A DNA stretch of 64,000 nt, taken from assembly GCF_023065955.2 (NCBI RefSeq), contig NC_079873.1, positions 12,724,566 through 12,788,565 on the forward strand. The letters are read 5' to 3'. The notes beneath the pieces were generated by a model that ran no database searches, was not told where the DNA came from, and worked only from the letters and a program-made list of their open reading frames with translations. Below are positions 26,801-38,800 of the stretch, one piece after another. The position numbers and the translations under genes were made by a program. Origin of the DNA: Ursus arctos. Its lineage: Eukaryota > Chordata > Mammalia > Carnivora > Ursidae. Position 1 is the first letter of the stretch; the number at the start of each line of letters is the position of its first letter.

Positions 26801-29800
26801 TCCAACATGACCCTTTTGGAGAACCGTGGAAGGCCTGGCGCAAGTGGGAGGGCAAAACTCTATGCCTCCTGGGGATCACAGGTTCATCTACTCACATGAG
26901 TTTCACAAACTAGGAAGCACAGTTTAAATTTAAGGCAGGCCTGGAAATAACCCAAATGTCCATCAACTGATGAACGCATAAACACAATGTACTCTAACCA
27001 TGTAGTGAACTAGTATTTAGCCACGAAAAGGAATGAAGTACCGATACATGCTACAGTGTGCATATACCTTGAAACATGATGCTAAAGGAAAGAAGTCAAA
27101 CACAAAATATCATCTATCCTATGGTTCCATTTATATGAAACGTTCAAAACAGACAAATCCGTAGAGACAGTAGATTAATGGCTGCTGAGGGTTGAGGCGG
27201 GGGGGCAGTGATAGCTAAAGGAAACAGAGATTCTTCTTGAAGTGACAAAAATGTTCAAAAAGCGACTGTGGGGGCGCCTGGGTGGCACAGCGGTTAAGCG
27301 TCTGCCTTCGGCTCAGGGCGTGATCCCGGCATTATGGCACCGAGCCCCACATCAGGCTCCTCCGCTAGGAGCCTGCTTCTTCCTCTCCCACTCCCCCTGC
27401 TTGTGTTCCCTCTCTCGCTGGCTGTCTCTATCTCTGTCAAATAAATAAATAAAATCTTAAAAAAAAAAAAAAGCGACTGTGGTGATAGTTGCACAACACT
27501 GGATACAATAAGAAACAGTGAATTGTATACTTCTAACAGATGAATCGTACGGTATATAAATTATATCGCAATAAAGCTATTTAAAAAATTTTTTTTCAAA
27601 GCAGGCCAAAGATATTAACTAGGCAACAAGCTCTTAGTGTGGTTAAGATTCATGAAAATCACCAACGTTAGTTTTATGCCTACTGTAAAGAAAAACAAAC
27701 CCTAACTCAGTCTTATTTCTATCAAGACAGATCAAAATTTTCAGTATTTTGAACACAATGGTCCTTTTTAAAAGCTTAGTACGATGAGCACTGAACCCTT
27801 TACAGAAGATACAATTTTAAAACATTACATTTCTCACTAACCACTTTTTTTGTCCCTTAGGCAACTATTAGAACCAAGTTTCAAAGGATTTGAAAACATC
27901 AGAAAGCTGAAGAGTCACTGCTAATACCCAAGAAGAGAAAAAATCCTTATATTCTTAAAGAAAAAATTCACTTAGAGAACAATGGTTTCTTATCCAGAGA
28001 AAGTAGAGAAATGTGTTGAAACTTTTCCTTTTTAAATTTCATTCTTACTAGGAAGCTTTATACTCCTTAGAAGCTGCTTCTCATCCATAAAGGAGAAACT
28101 CATATTCCTGGTCTTATTCTTCTTCAAGAAGGCATTTTTCTAAGATATGCTTGTAACCTCACGGGAATGATGCTGGACACCCAAGACACCTGGGTTCCCC
28201 TTCTCTCCTGCCAGCCTTCTCGGCACCTCGCACGTTCCCTCTCGTCACACTCTTTGCGCTCGCACGACTGCGTCTGCAGCCCGCAGCACAGTGCCTAGGA
28301 CACACCGGAGGCACTCAAGATATAGTTATTGAATTGAATTCAGGGCTTTGGGGGTTTTCTCACTTTAAGTTATTCTCATATAATATGTGAATCTATGAAA
28401 AAAAAAGTTCCACACAAATTTGAATAACCTTATCGAGAGTAGACGAGCACATTATCAGACGGCAAGCCACATCACAGTTTCCTCTCCCCATGCCGAAGCT
28501 ACTGGGGGAACAGAGAATCTACTTCTCAGACATAACTGCCCTCCTCCTCGTGAACTTCGTAAATGAGTGGAAGTTCGTAAACCAGTCCCACATGAAACAG
28601 TTAAACAGGGAGCTGCTCTCAGTGTAGTGGAGAGAAGGGTGGATTGGAAAGAACTGAGTGGATCGGGGCTCCCGGGGCAAGGTCATCTCCAGGAGCATCG
28701 GTAAATCACAAAGCAGCCTGCTGGCCAGGGTGTCGTGGAGATCAAATGAGAAGGGGCGTTCACAGGTGTTCTACCAACCCTGCCAGGGAGAGGAATCCGG
28801 AAGCAGGAGGACCAGCAAGGGCATGGGGTCGGGGAGTGGGCAGGTGCAAGGAAGAGTAGCAGCACCAGGGGCTACTGGAAGGGGAAGCCGGAGAGGTGGA
28901 AGGGACAGGGTAAACTCCAGAGGGCTCGGGCTGCGCAGAGCCATGCCGACCACACCCGGTGTCGTAAAACCAGTGATCAGTGAAACTTACTTAATATTGA
29001 ATTTTCTGTTTTGAAAACAGTTCTTCGGATTCCCAGCCTCATCGTTCCTCCCAAATTGCCGGGGTTGTGTTCAGGCATATCAATCACCTTAGAAAACAAA
29101 ACAAGTCTGGTTTTGCCATCTTATACAAATGTCATTCCCCACATTTCAAGCTTTACTTTTATCTTTTTTTTAAAGATTTTATTTATTGATTGGACGGAGA
29201 GAAAGAGCACGTGCACAAGCAGGGGGAGCAGCAGGCAGAGGGAGAGGGAGAAACAGCCTCCCAAGGAGCAGAGAGCCTGATGCGGGGCTCGATCCCAGGA
29301 CCCTGGGATCATGACCCAAGCCAAACATAGACACCCAGCAGACTGAGCCACCCAGGCACCCCCAAGCTTTACTTTTAGAGTCATGATCATGGAGTAAGGA
29401 TGTTCCCTAAACAGCAAAACCTGATCGTTCCTTCCAATTTTCTTATTCAAATACAGCCATGCTTTACACACCCCTCAAGGCATGCTTCCTTTTCGTCTCG
29501 GCTTCTCATCTTTCATTCAAATCACTTGTAAAAAATTTATCAGGAGCCTCTTTATGACCTTCCTCCTGTCATTACTCAAGCTGTCAGTTCCAGGCAATGT
29601 TCACACTTCAAGTTCTGGACTTCTGGGACCTCTCACTTTGCTATTCACATCCCTCCCCCACTGCCCACTTCATTCCCTAAAGATTCTCCATAAGCAAATC
29701 TGCCAATCCTTGTGGGAAAATACACCAAAGATACTTTTTTGTAGAAAACCTTAGAAGGAGTCCTTTAAACAAAAAGGGGGGTAATGTAATCCATTCTAGC

Positions 29801-32800
29801 ACATTCTGTATGTCGTAAACTTAAGGGCCACCCTGGATCTCTCCCTCTTCTTCATCCCTCATGTCCAATGTGTCCAGTCCTATCAATTCACCCCCTCCAG
29901 ACTTCCGGCATCCATCCACAGCTCCAACCACCACCCAAACCACAGCCCCTCACCTGGGCTACAGCCAGAGCTTACCAAACGGCTGCCCCGAGTTCACATG
30001 GCCCCAGTCTACCCTGCACAGTGTAGGCGAAGTAGTTGTATTTCCCCAGCTTGAAATTCTTGACTGCATGGTATCAGCCCAGCCTAGTCCTCCAGCCTCA
30101 CGTTCCGGACCGTCCCCTGAGTTCTGGTCGGTGTGGCCTTCCTTCTGTTCCTCCAGTGCTTTCCTCCCCCCATGGCGACTTTGCACGTGCTGTTTCCTCT
30201 GCCCAGAACATTTCCCATTCCCCTATCTTCTTTTCTGAAATTAAACCAGCTTCAACCTTGACAGCTTAGCTCAACTATCCAATATGAACTCCTACGGGGA
30301 GCTAATATTCCCAGGCGCCATAGCCTAGTCAGGACCCCCTATCTCTGCACCCCTCCCACAGTGCCTCCCTCAGTTCATGTCTGTAGAGTGCTTTGTGTGT
30401 CAGACTGTACATCCTTGAGAGCTGGGCCAGTGCTGTTTTTTCTTACATGGCATTCCCAGCCTCTCGTAACTATGGAACAGGCCCAGGTACACAATGAATG
30501 AATGTATGAAGGAAGGAAGGAATGAACTCAGACCAAACAATTTCAGATTTATCTTTATGATTACTTCACAGAAATTCAGAAATACATGATTTTTATGAAA
30601 AGCCCGTTCTCATAAGTCATTTCTCTGTTTTCCCAGATCTCATGGTTCCATTTCACCTATTGTTTTTTTAAGCTGTTAGACTATAGTTGGGCAGGTTAAC
30701 CTGTTCTGATAGAACTGCTCGGGTTTCCCTCTCATAAAACCTGTCATTCAGTTTTGTCCCCCATACCTTAACTGCCACGTATTATCTATAGGAAGCCTGG
30801 ACAACTAGAACTTCCTGAGGTCAAAATTTTCCTAGAACTTGTATGATCTTATCAGCGCTCCAGAACTTTCCAAGCCATTTGAACCCTGTGATCCAAGGAC
30901 ACTCTAAGAGTCACGGAAGAGAAGGGGTGGAGAAAAAACTTGATTACTCCCCTTGTTGGATGGAGCGCACAGGTCTGAAGTGCTCTTTGCCTTCGCATCT
31001 CTTTCCTATCTTCTTTGGTTGGCTAATTATGGCTAGATTAAGTATTACTGGAGTGAGGTGAGAGAGGGCATCAGCTTCCAGTTCTCAAAGCTGAGCTGCT
31101 TCTAAAATGCCCAGCCCCTTATGCATTTTCTAGGAAAGGGCAGATAAGACTGCACTACGCACCACAGCCTCAATCTTCGCTTATGTTTAAGACAACCTGA
31201 ACCATGGAGGAAGAGCACAGTGATAAACCCCCCCTGGTTTCGCAGAAGTGTTCTGTGATTGTTCAATCCACCCTTACTTCCTGTGTTGGGTTCTTCTGCC
31301 CAGGAAGAGTCTCTGAACCTAGTTTGTGCACTTACTGGCTTGCTTGGTCTTCAAGAAATGTTCTGCTATGAACCACTAAGAAAACTCAAATGACCCACCC
31401 GAGGACAGGAAACGTGCCTTACTGCTTACTTGAGATGAACTTGGCAAACACAAGACCAGAACATATTTTCAAAAGAAAAAAGCAGTGGGCACAGGGGTGG
31501 CCTGAGGGCGTTAAATATTCCTCCAACATAAATGGAAATCTGGAAATCTCTGAGAGAGCAATATGAGAATATTACTTAAAAACAGGGAGGTAGGGGGCAC
31601 CTGCCTGGCTCAGTCAGTAGAACATGTGACTCTTGATCTTGGGGCCGTGAGTTTGGGCCCCATGTTGGGGGTAGGGTTTACATACATACATAAAAACAAT
31701 AAAACATGGAGGTAAATATCAGAAGAAACAGCTGGAAGACTTGAGGGTGGCAGAGGGGGTGTGAAGATTACTAAATATTTTCATTACAGGCCTTTTGGAA
31801 CATGTTGGCTTTGTAAACTTTGTGCATAGTATTATTTTAATGAAAATACAAATTTAAAGCCCAAACAGTGAAATATATTATTTCGACCTTCCACTAGGGT
31901 ATTAGTTCACATTATCCCTGCTGTTTTCAGAAGCAGTAACTATAACCTTCTCCTGAAATGATAACACAGAAAGAAATCCCAAGGAATAGCAGCCACAGTG
32001 ATCCTCTGATTAAAACGTGTTAGCACAGAAACCAGTGGAGAAGGCAAAGAAAATGTCAGAAAAGATGGGGGAGCGGAGGGAAGTAGCTTTCCAACGCCGA
32101 ACAGTGTCCCGAACATCAGTGAAAGGCGAAAAGCAGAGCGAGAACGAGCGGGAGAGTTGCTGTTCTCTCTGGTCTGGCTCAGGAGGCCTCATCCGAAGAT
32201 GCTTATCAGACCCTCAGGCAAAGGACCCCCAGGCCGGGCACAAGCTGGTGGAATACAAACACACTGGAAGGGGAAGGTTGGGGAAGGTAGAGAACACAGT
32301 TCCTTTCTGGCCAAGTCGGGCCCAACTAGCTGCCTTCAATTACAGGTCCCTCCCATGACCTCTGAAGTTGGCAGTATGACCGACTGCCTCTCGGGTTATA
32401 AGCAACCTGATTCAGCAACAAAATTAAGGAAAACATCTTTGTGCCTGGTATTCCTTCCACGAAAAGCCTGAGAGACATCAGTTTCAAAACATATCCTTTA
32501 TCATTACTGGGGTAGTTAAAAAAAAAAACTCTCAAGGCTCCTGGGTGGCTCAGTGGGTTAAGCATCTGCTTTCGGCTCAGGTCATGATCCCAGGGTCCTG
32601 GGATCGAGCCCCGAGGTGGGCTTCCTGCTCAGTGGGGGGCCTGCTTCTCCCTTTCTCTCTCCCTCTGCCCCTCCCCACCTGTGCTTATTATCTCTCTCAA
32701 ATAAATAAAATCTTTTTAAAAAAATTTTAAAAACCCTCAAATACGCTTTAGTTTTAATCCTGACATTTCCAAAATACCCTACATTTGCATCTAGGAGGAA

Positions 32801-35800
32801 AAATGCCTCTTTCATTGCAAAAGGATTGTCTTGGCCTGCTCTGATTTTGCCTAAATACTGCCTGTCGTCTGATTCCCACTACAGATCTGTCCTTTCTTGG
32901 AACGGAGCCAGCCATATAGCATAAGAAAAATAAAAAAGGGTCAATAAGTAACGAATGCTGGTGGTGATTAAGCTTTAGATGGAGAAGTATCACAGAAGGA
33001 TAAATACAGCACTAATTAACCTTTACTGAAGTTTCTGCAGCCCACGATAAAAGTGTAATGGGTTCAAGACTGGGTTCATGCGTCCCACATGCCTTAACAA
33101 CAAAGTCTAGGGAAGTTAGGTTCTCTTATCAAAGATGAAATTCCAGTGCGTGAGGTAGGTCAGCTTCCCTCCTATCCCTTGTCTTTGGACATTTCATTTG
33201 GGGACACTGAAAGAGCTCCCCCCCCCCAGCAGGCTGTTTCCAGTCTCTTAGGCAACACACAGTGATTTTTCTCAGACTTTCTAGTATATGCCTCAAGTAT
33301 TCTTTACAAGGATTTCCCCAACCCATTCCTTTCCTCCTGCCCATTAGTTTTTTCTGCTCATTTTTTTTCAAGCCCGCTTCTGATTTCTATGCTTGATGAG
33401 TCATATTCAAGTTGTGCACAAAGTATGACCCAACTGATGCTTATAAAGTATGAACTCATTCTGTGTCACACGCTAGCTCCAGTAGTCTCCCTCACTGCAG
33501 AGCGAATCGACACTCTTCCTCGTGTGGCGCTCGGGTTCCACCTCATTTGGGAACCCAGTCTGGCTATGCTCTCCTCACGTGTTCTAACCTGTGGTTTCCA
33601 CCTTGGCCAGAGAGGTCCATTGCTAATGGCTCCTCTGCTCCCCTCCCCACAACCCCTCTACACATATATTGCCTCTTCACTACTTTTCCTAAAACGCCTT
33701 CTCCCCACCATTCCACATAGGCCCATGTTTTCAGGGCACCCTCTAGTTCTCCTTACTGGCCCAAATTAACACCATGCTGTTATGCTCACCCAACCAAATA
33801 AATCACCTATACGCTGTGAATTCATTTTGAATTAGTCCTTGTGGTAGGCTGAATAACCCCCACAAAGAGGTTCATGCCCTAGTCCTTGGAACCTGTGAAG
33901 AGGTTACCTTACATGGCAAAAGAGACTTTGCGGACCTGAGTAAATTAAGGCTGTTGAGATGGGAAGGCTGTCTTGGGTTAGCTGGGTGGGCCCAATGTAA
34001 CCACAGGGTCTTTAAATTTTTTTTTAAGATTTATTTATTTGACAGAGAAAGAGAGTGCATGAGCGAGCATGGGAAGGGATAGAGGGAGAGGAAGAGAGAG
34101 AATCTCAAATAGACTCCACACTGAGCACAGAGCCCAATGCGGGGCTCAATCTCACAACCCTGAGATCATGACCTGAGCTGAAATCAAGAGTCTGACGCTT
34201 AACTGACTGAGTCACCCAGGTGCCCCTTTAACCACAGGGTCTTTATAAGACGGAGGCAGGAGAGTCCGAATGAAAGAAGGAGACGGGTGACAAAGTGGTG
34301 GTCAGAGAGAAAAGAAAGAGAGAGCGACTGGAAGATGCTAGAAGCTGGAAAAGGCAAAGAAACAGATTCTCCCCTAGAGCTTCCAGAAGGAATGGCAGCC
34401 CTGCCTACCCACTTTATACTTCTGAGTTCCAGGACTGTAAGAAAAAAAAATTGTGTTGTTTTAAGCCACTAAGTTTGCGATCATTTGTCACAGAAGCCAG
34501 AGGAAAGTAATATAGCCCTTCACTGTACACAACCTTAACCCCCTCCATCGTTGCCTTTACGTGCCTCCTCTCATGGGCTCAAGGGCGGGCTCATCAAGCA
34601 CAAGGACTGGATCTTTTTCTCTCTCTCCACCAGAGTTCAACACAATGTCAGGTTCCAGTCAAGTGCTCTATAATTAAATCTCCCCGGATTTTTATCAGAA
34701 ACGGATAGAGCAGACTAAGGGACTGGTGGGTGGCCAATGAGCAACGGAGGGGTCTTTGAGATGCTGTGGACTGTCCCGAGCTCCAGGCGGATCGTTTCAG
34801 CATGGGGGAGGGGAGGAGCAGTGCCCGGCTCTGAGGCATGGGCACCGCTGAGCGTCTCACCCGACACAGAACTGTTATTTCCCTGCCCACCTCATCACCA
34901 GCAGCGGGATGACGGCATCCACACTGGTGAAGGCACTAAGCACTCCCATAAATACCTATATATTTTCCAGTCTTTTCAACTCATTTTCCCAGTAAAAGAA
35001 AGCCTGCATTACTTCCATCAGAAAAAGAACATTCTTATACCTTCAACTGTGAACGTAACACTTAAGTCCTACCTCTGGGCCTCACACTAACGTTGAGCAG
35101 CTCTCCTCACAGAAGCCCTCCTCCTGAGAGGGGGAGGCAGCATGGCGGCTGAGGGTGCAGCCTGGGCCTGGACCAGAATCCCAGCTCTAGCACTGCCCAG
35201 CGCCGTGACCTTGAGCTGCTCCTTGAACGTCTCTGTAGACTGGAGATAACAGCAGTACCCACTCCACAGAGGGTGCTGTGGCCAAGGGCAGCCCTCAGCC
35301 ACGGGAAGAGCCAGCCCTCCATGAGAAGAAGGTGAAGTCAGTGGTAGGGCACAGAGTAGGCAGGCAAGGGGAAGATGTCGCACAGCATTTAGGGACAGCT
35401 GTGCCTTAGTGGTCAGGCTCTTTTCTAAACCTCAGGATCAAAGACAACACAAACTCAGGATAGCACTGCTGCCCATTTTGTTTTGCAGGGCCTGACGCTG
35501 ACCCCCTTCCAAAGGTGCTTTCCGAGGCACTACCCGCTGTGGACTTCGAATCAAATAACACAGCTACGGACACCTGTGGTACCAGAGCTTTGCAAATAAG
35601 TTACTCTTGGCTTCCCTAAGAAAAACTTAAGTCTGTCCAAAGATCAAGCAATTGAATGGTGAGTGATAAATAACCTTTGCCTCTCCATTTTTCCATTACC
35701 AATCTTGTGCCTGTCATTTTCCCCCTTCTCTAGTTTCAAAATGCACTCTTTTGAACACACCCTGTGTTTATCGCCCGTCTCCATATATTTTTAGTTAATG

Positions 35801-38800
35801 TTTCATGAGAATATCTATTGGTGGATTTCATGTTTCCCACTGCAGGTTTATCCTCACACTGGAGCCCATAGGTAAAGAGAAACAAAAGAGATGAGACATG
35901 CCTGGCAGAGGTGAGCAAGTGAAAATTTAAAACCCACGGGTCATTTTTCAAGTTCTGTTAGTGTTTACTACAAGCGTAAGTTCTGAGAACAAATAGCACT
36001 GGACCTCTTTTATTTTTTTTTAAAGATTTTATTTTTAAGTAATCTCTACACCCAACAGGGGGCTCGAACTTACAACCCTGAGATGAAAAGTTGCTTGCTC
36101 TACAGACTGAGCCAGCCAGGTGTCCCAGCACTGGACCTCTTTTAATCAGAGGTTCTCCCTTGAAACTGTAGATGTGAAGCCTTAAAGACTTAACCAAATT
36201 GTCCCAAATGTTTCTCCTAGACTTAATATCACGCACATGCACACACACACACACCCCCCATATATGCAATATATGCCATGTGTTATATGTAACATATATC
36301 TGTCCTATAATACACAGTTATTAAAATTATAGTTATACATTATACAGTTATTGAAACCATTTCTTCAATATAGACTCCAAAAATATAACAAGTGCCATGT
36401 TGAGTTTAGCTCACAGGTGGTAATTTGAGAGAACAGATGACTTAAGATACTATTTCCACATTTGGAGAGATTTGAATTCGGCCTGTGATAATGGCATTGT
36501 GGTCGTATAGAAGAATGTCCTTGCCCTTAGGAGAGAAGATGCTGAGGTATTTCGGGGGAAAATCAGTCGGCAACTGATTCTTAAATGAATGTAGGCAAAA
36601 GGTAGGTTGGTATTCACCGACTACTGCAACTTTTCTGTAGACTGGAAATTTTTTAAAAGGGTGTTGGAAGGAAAAGATATTTTTTGCTATGATTGTTCAA
36701 CAAAAGCCGACTTCCTCCCAAGTAAAACAGAGCATAAGTATAAAAACACCAGAAATTCTCTAAAATCTTGATGAAAATGCATTGCCAAAATCAGAATCTT
36801 TTTGCATAAAATCTTACAACTAAACCCAGAATCCTTATCTTTACTCCAAGAAGTGAGCTCATATATATTCAATATTGGTGAATACCAAAGTCAAAGAATA
36901 CGTAATAAAAGCAAGAATAACATATACAAGGACAGTGAAGGCACATGGAATGATAAATGCTCAGGACTGGCGGGAAGTTTTTAAGAAACTATTAAGATTT
37001 CACATTTGTTCTCCGAGGTAAATAAGGCCCTAGAAGTTTAGAACTGAAAAGTGTCAGAGAAAAATACAGTCCAATAGTATAACGCTCAATTTATACACGA
37101 CATAATGAAGGGTCAGAGAAAATTATACAAGCGTGGAAGCGTGCAAGTATTTAAAAGCTGATAAGAGCTCTTAAAGTCAATCTGGAAACCTTTATTGTGA
37201 GTTACAATCAGTATTAGATTAATGTCCTCTGGAAATGTCCTTGTTCTTTCATGGAACTCTTTCAATAGAAATAAATTTAGTCTCCAGCTTTAAATCCTGG
37301 CAGGTCCACAAGTTTGAAGTATTTCCAACTGAATAAAAGTAAGTCAAGTGTTTTCACAAGTTTTTAGAATGATCAACAAAATATATTTGGGGGGAAACAA
37401 AGTCGTACACCTGAAACGAATATAAAATTGTGTGTCAACTCTACTTCAATAAAAAAAATTCATATATACATATATGTGGTAAGGAAAGGGGTAACGAGAA
37501 ATAAAAAGGCAGATATGGGAACAACGAATAATGAAAAAGTTGAAAAATTACCATGCTACTTGGTAATCTTGCTTTGCTAAATAAAAGCACAAATTATTGC
37601 GTATCTTCTCCCCACTTCTTAAGCATGCTTTTCAGTGATACTTCTGTGCATTCATTCATTCATCCAGTTATTTGAATATTTAAGCACCTAATCTATACGA
37701 AACATCAGAGGGACTTCAAGGGCCATATTGCAATTTCTTAAACTATAGAGTATGAACCATCCATTATAGCATTTCTTTTTTCTGGATGTGAAGGAAGTTA
37801 TTATTTCAAGCCTAAATACGGAACTAAACTGAAAAATATCCAACCCGCCACAGTTCAGCTTTCTGAAATGTGAAGAGTGAGCAAATATCATAATGCCACA
37901 TTGGAGGGAAAATACAATGTAAGGGGAAAAAAAAAAATCCAAGTTTACTCTTGGGACTCTGAACCATTAAGCAACTGTGGAGGTGGCCATTTATTGGCTC
38001 TTGCCCTTAATTATGAGGTTCGTGCAGTCTTAAGCTTGGGTTTCAAAAACCATTAATAATTACCCTTAAATGGCAAACAAAAGGAAAATTTCATAATCAG
38101 GGTGGTGTGTCTGTGAAGACTATAAAAGTCAGGATCCTGCTCAACTCTTTACACTCCTACCTGGTTCTTCTAGCTGCCTTGCTGCTGGGCAACCAGGTAA
38201 GTGTGATTTTCGTACTACCTGGTGCTCCTTCTGCTTCCTTCCAGAATGGTGTGAAAGATAATGGTCAGGAGAAAAAGTGGGTTTGTGCCATCTAAAGATA
38301 TTACCAGTAATTTTGAAGCTAAAAGCTTTCTTCGAGACCACAGCCTACGGAGCACAGACCAGGTGCATACAAAGTGGAGAATGTCGCAATTTCTAATAAA
38401 AGGGTTTGGCTCCAGGGACTGTCTCCTCACAGATGGACTCTAAAAACAGACATTTAACATACTAAGATGATTAGTATTAGGCACTGCAGTGGCGGCAATC
38501 ATCAGTATAAAACTCCACTTTTTGGTGAGTTCATTTCTTTCCCAATTTACAGGCCACCGCAATGAGCGTAAAAAAGTCTCCCGAAGAACTCAAGAACATT
38601 TTTGAAAAATACGCCGCCAAAGAAGGCGATCCAGACCAGCTGTCGAAGGAGGAGCTGAAGCTATTGATTCAGACGGAATTCCCCAGTTTACTGAAAGTGA
38701 GTGCGCCACCGCGGAGCCCTGAACGGGGCCTCAGGGGGTGAGGAGGGAGGGGAGGGGAGGGGAGCGGAGAAGAGAGAACGCAGGAGAGGTGGAGGGATGC

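Larger units (their letters stand above)
13812..28990. other. 15 kb CTPS2 intron, repeat-rich
   Basis: The intron contains MIRs, SINEs, several L1 fragments and one fairly intact 5'-truncated L1 (listed separately). Open frames at 14589-15023 and 18265-18687 show no recognisable protein. 28640-28960 is GC-rich and purine-rich just 3' of a CTPS2 exon, without identifiable function. Confidence 0.65.

Noticed and set aside
32017..32358. 113-codon frame rich in Lys, Glu and Arg
   Set aside because: There is no recognised family, no splice or poly(A) context, and it overlaps another frame. I could not support it as a gene.
33846..34514. Possible exon of a zinc-finger-like or host transcript
   Set aside because: A second diverged copy at 60686 with the same order of motifs shows it is an interspersed LTR-like repeat.
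38107..38295. Open frame starting MSVKTIKV with a hydrophobic stretch that looks like a signal peptide
   Set aside because: Its ATG lies before the TATA box and the frame runs across the exon 1 donor, so it is not in the mature S100G mRNA. The likeness to the S100G start is chance.
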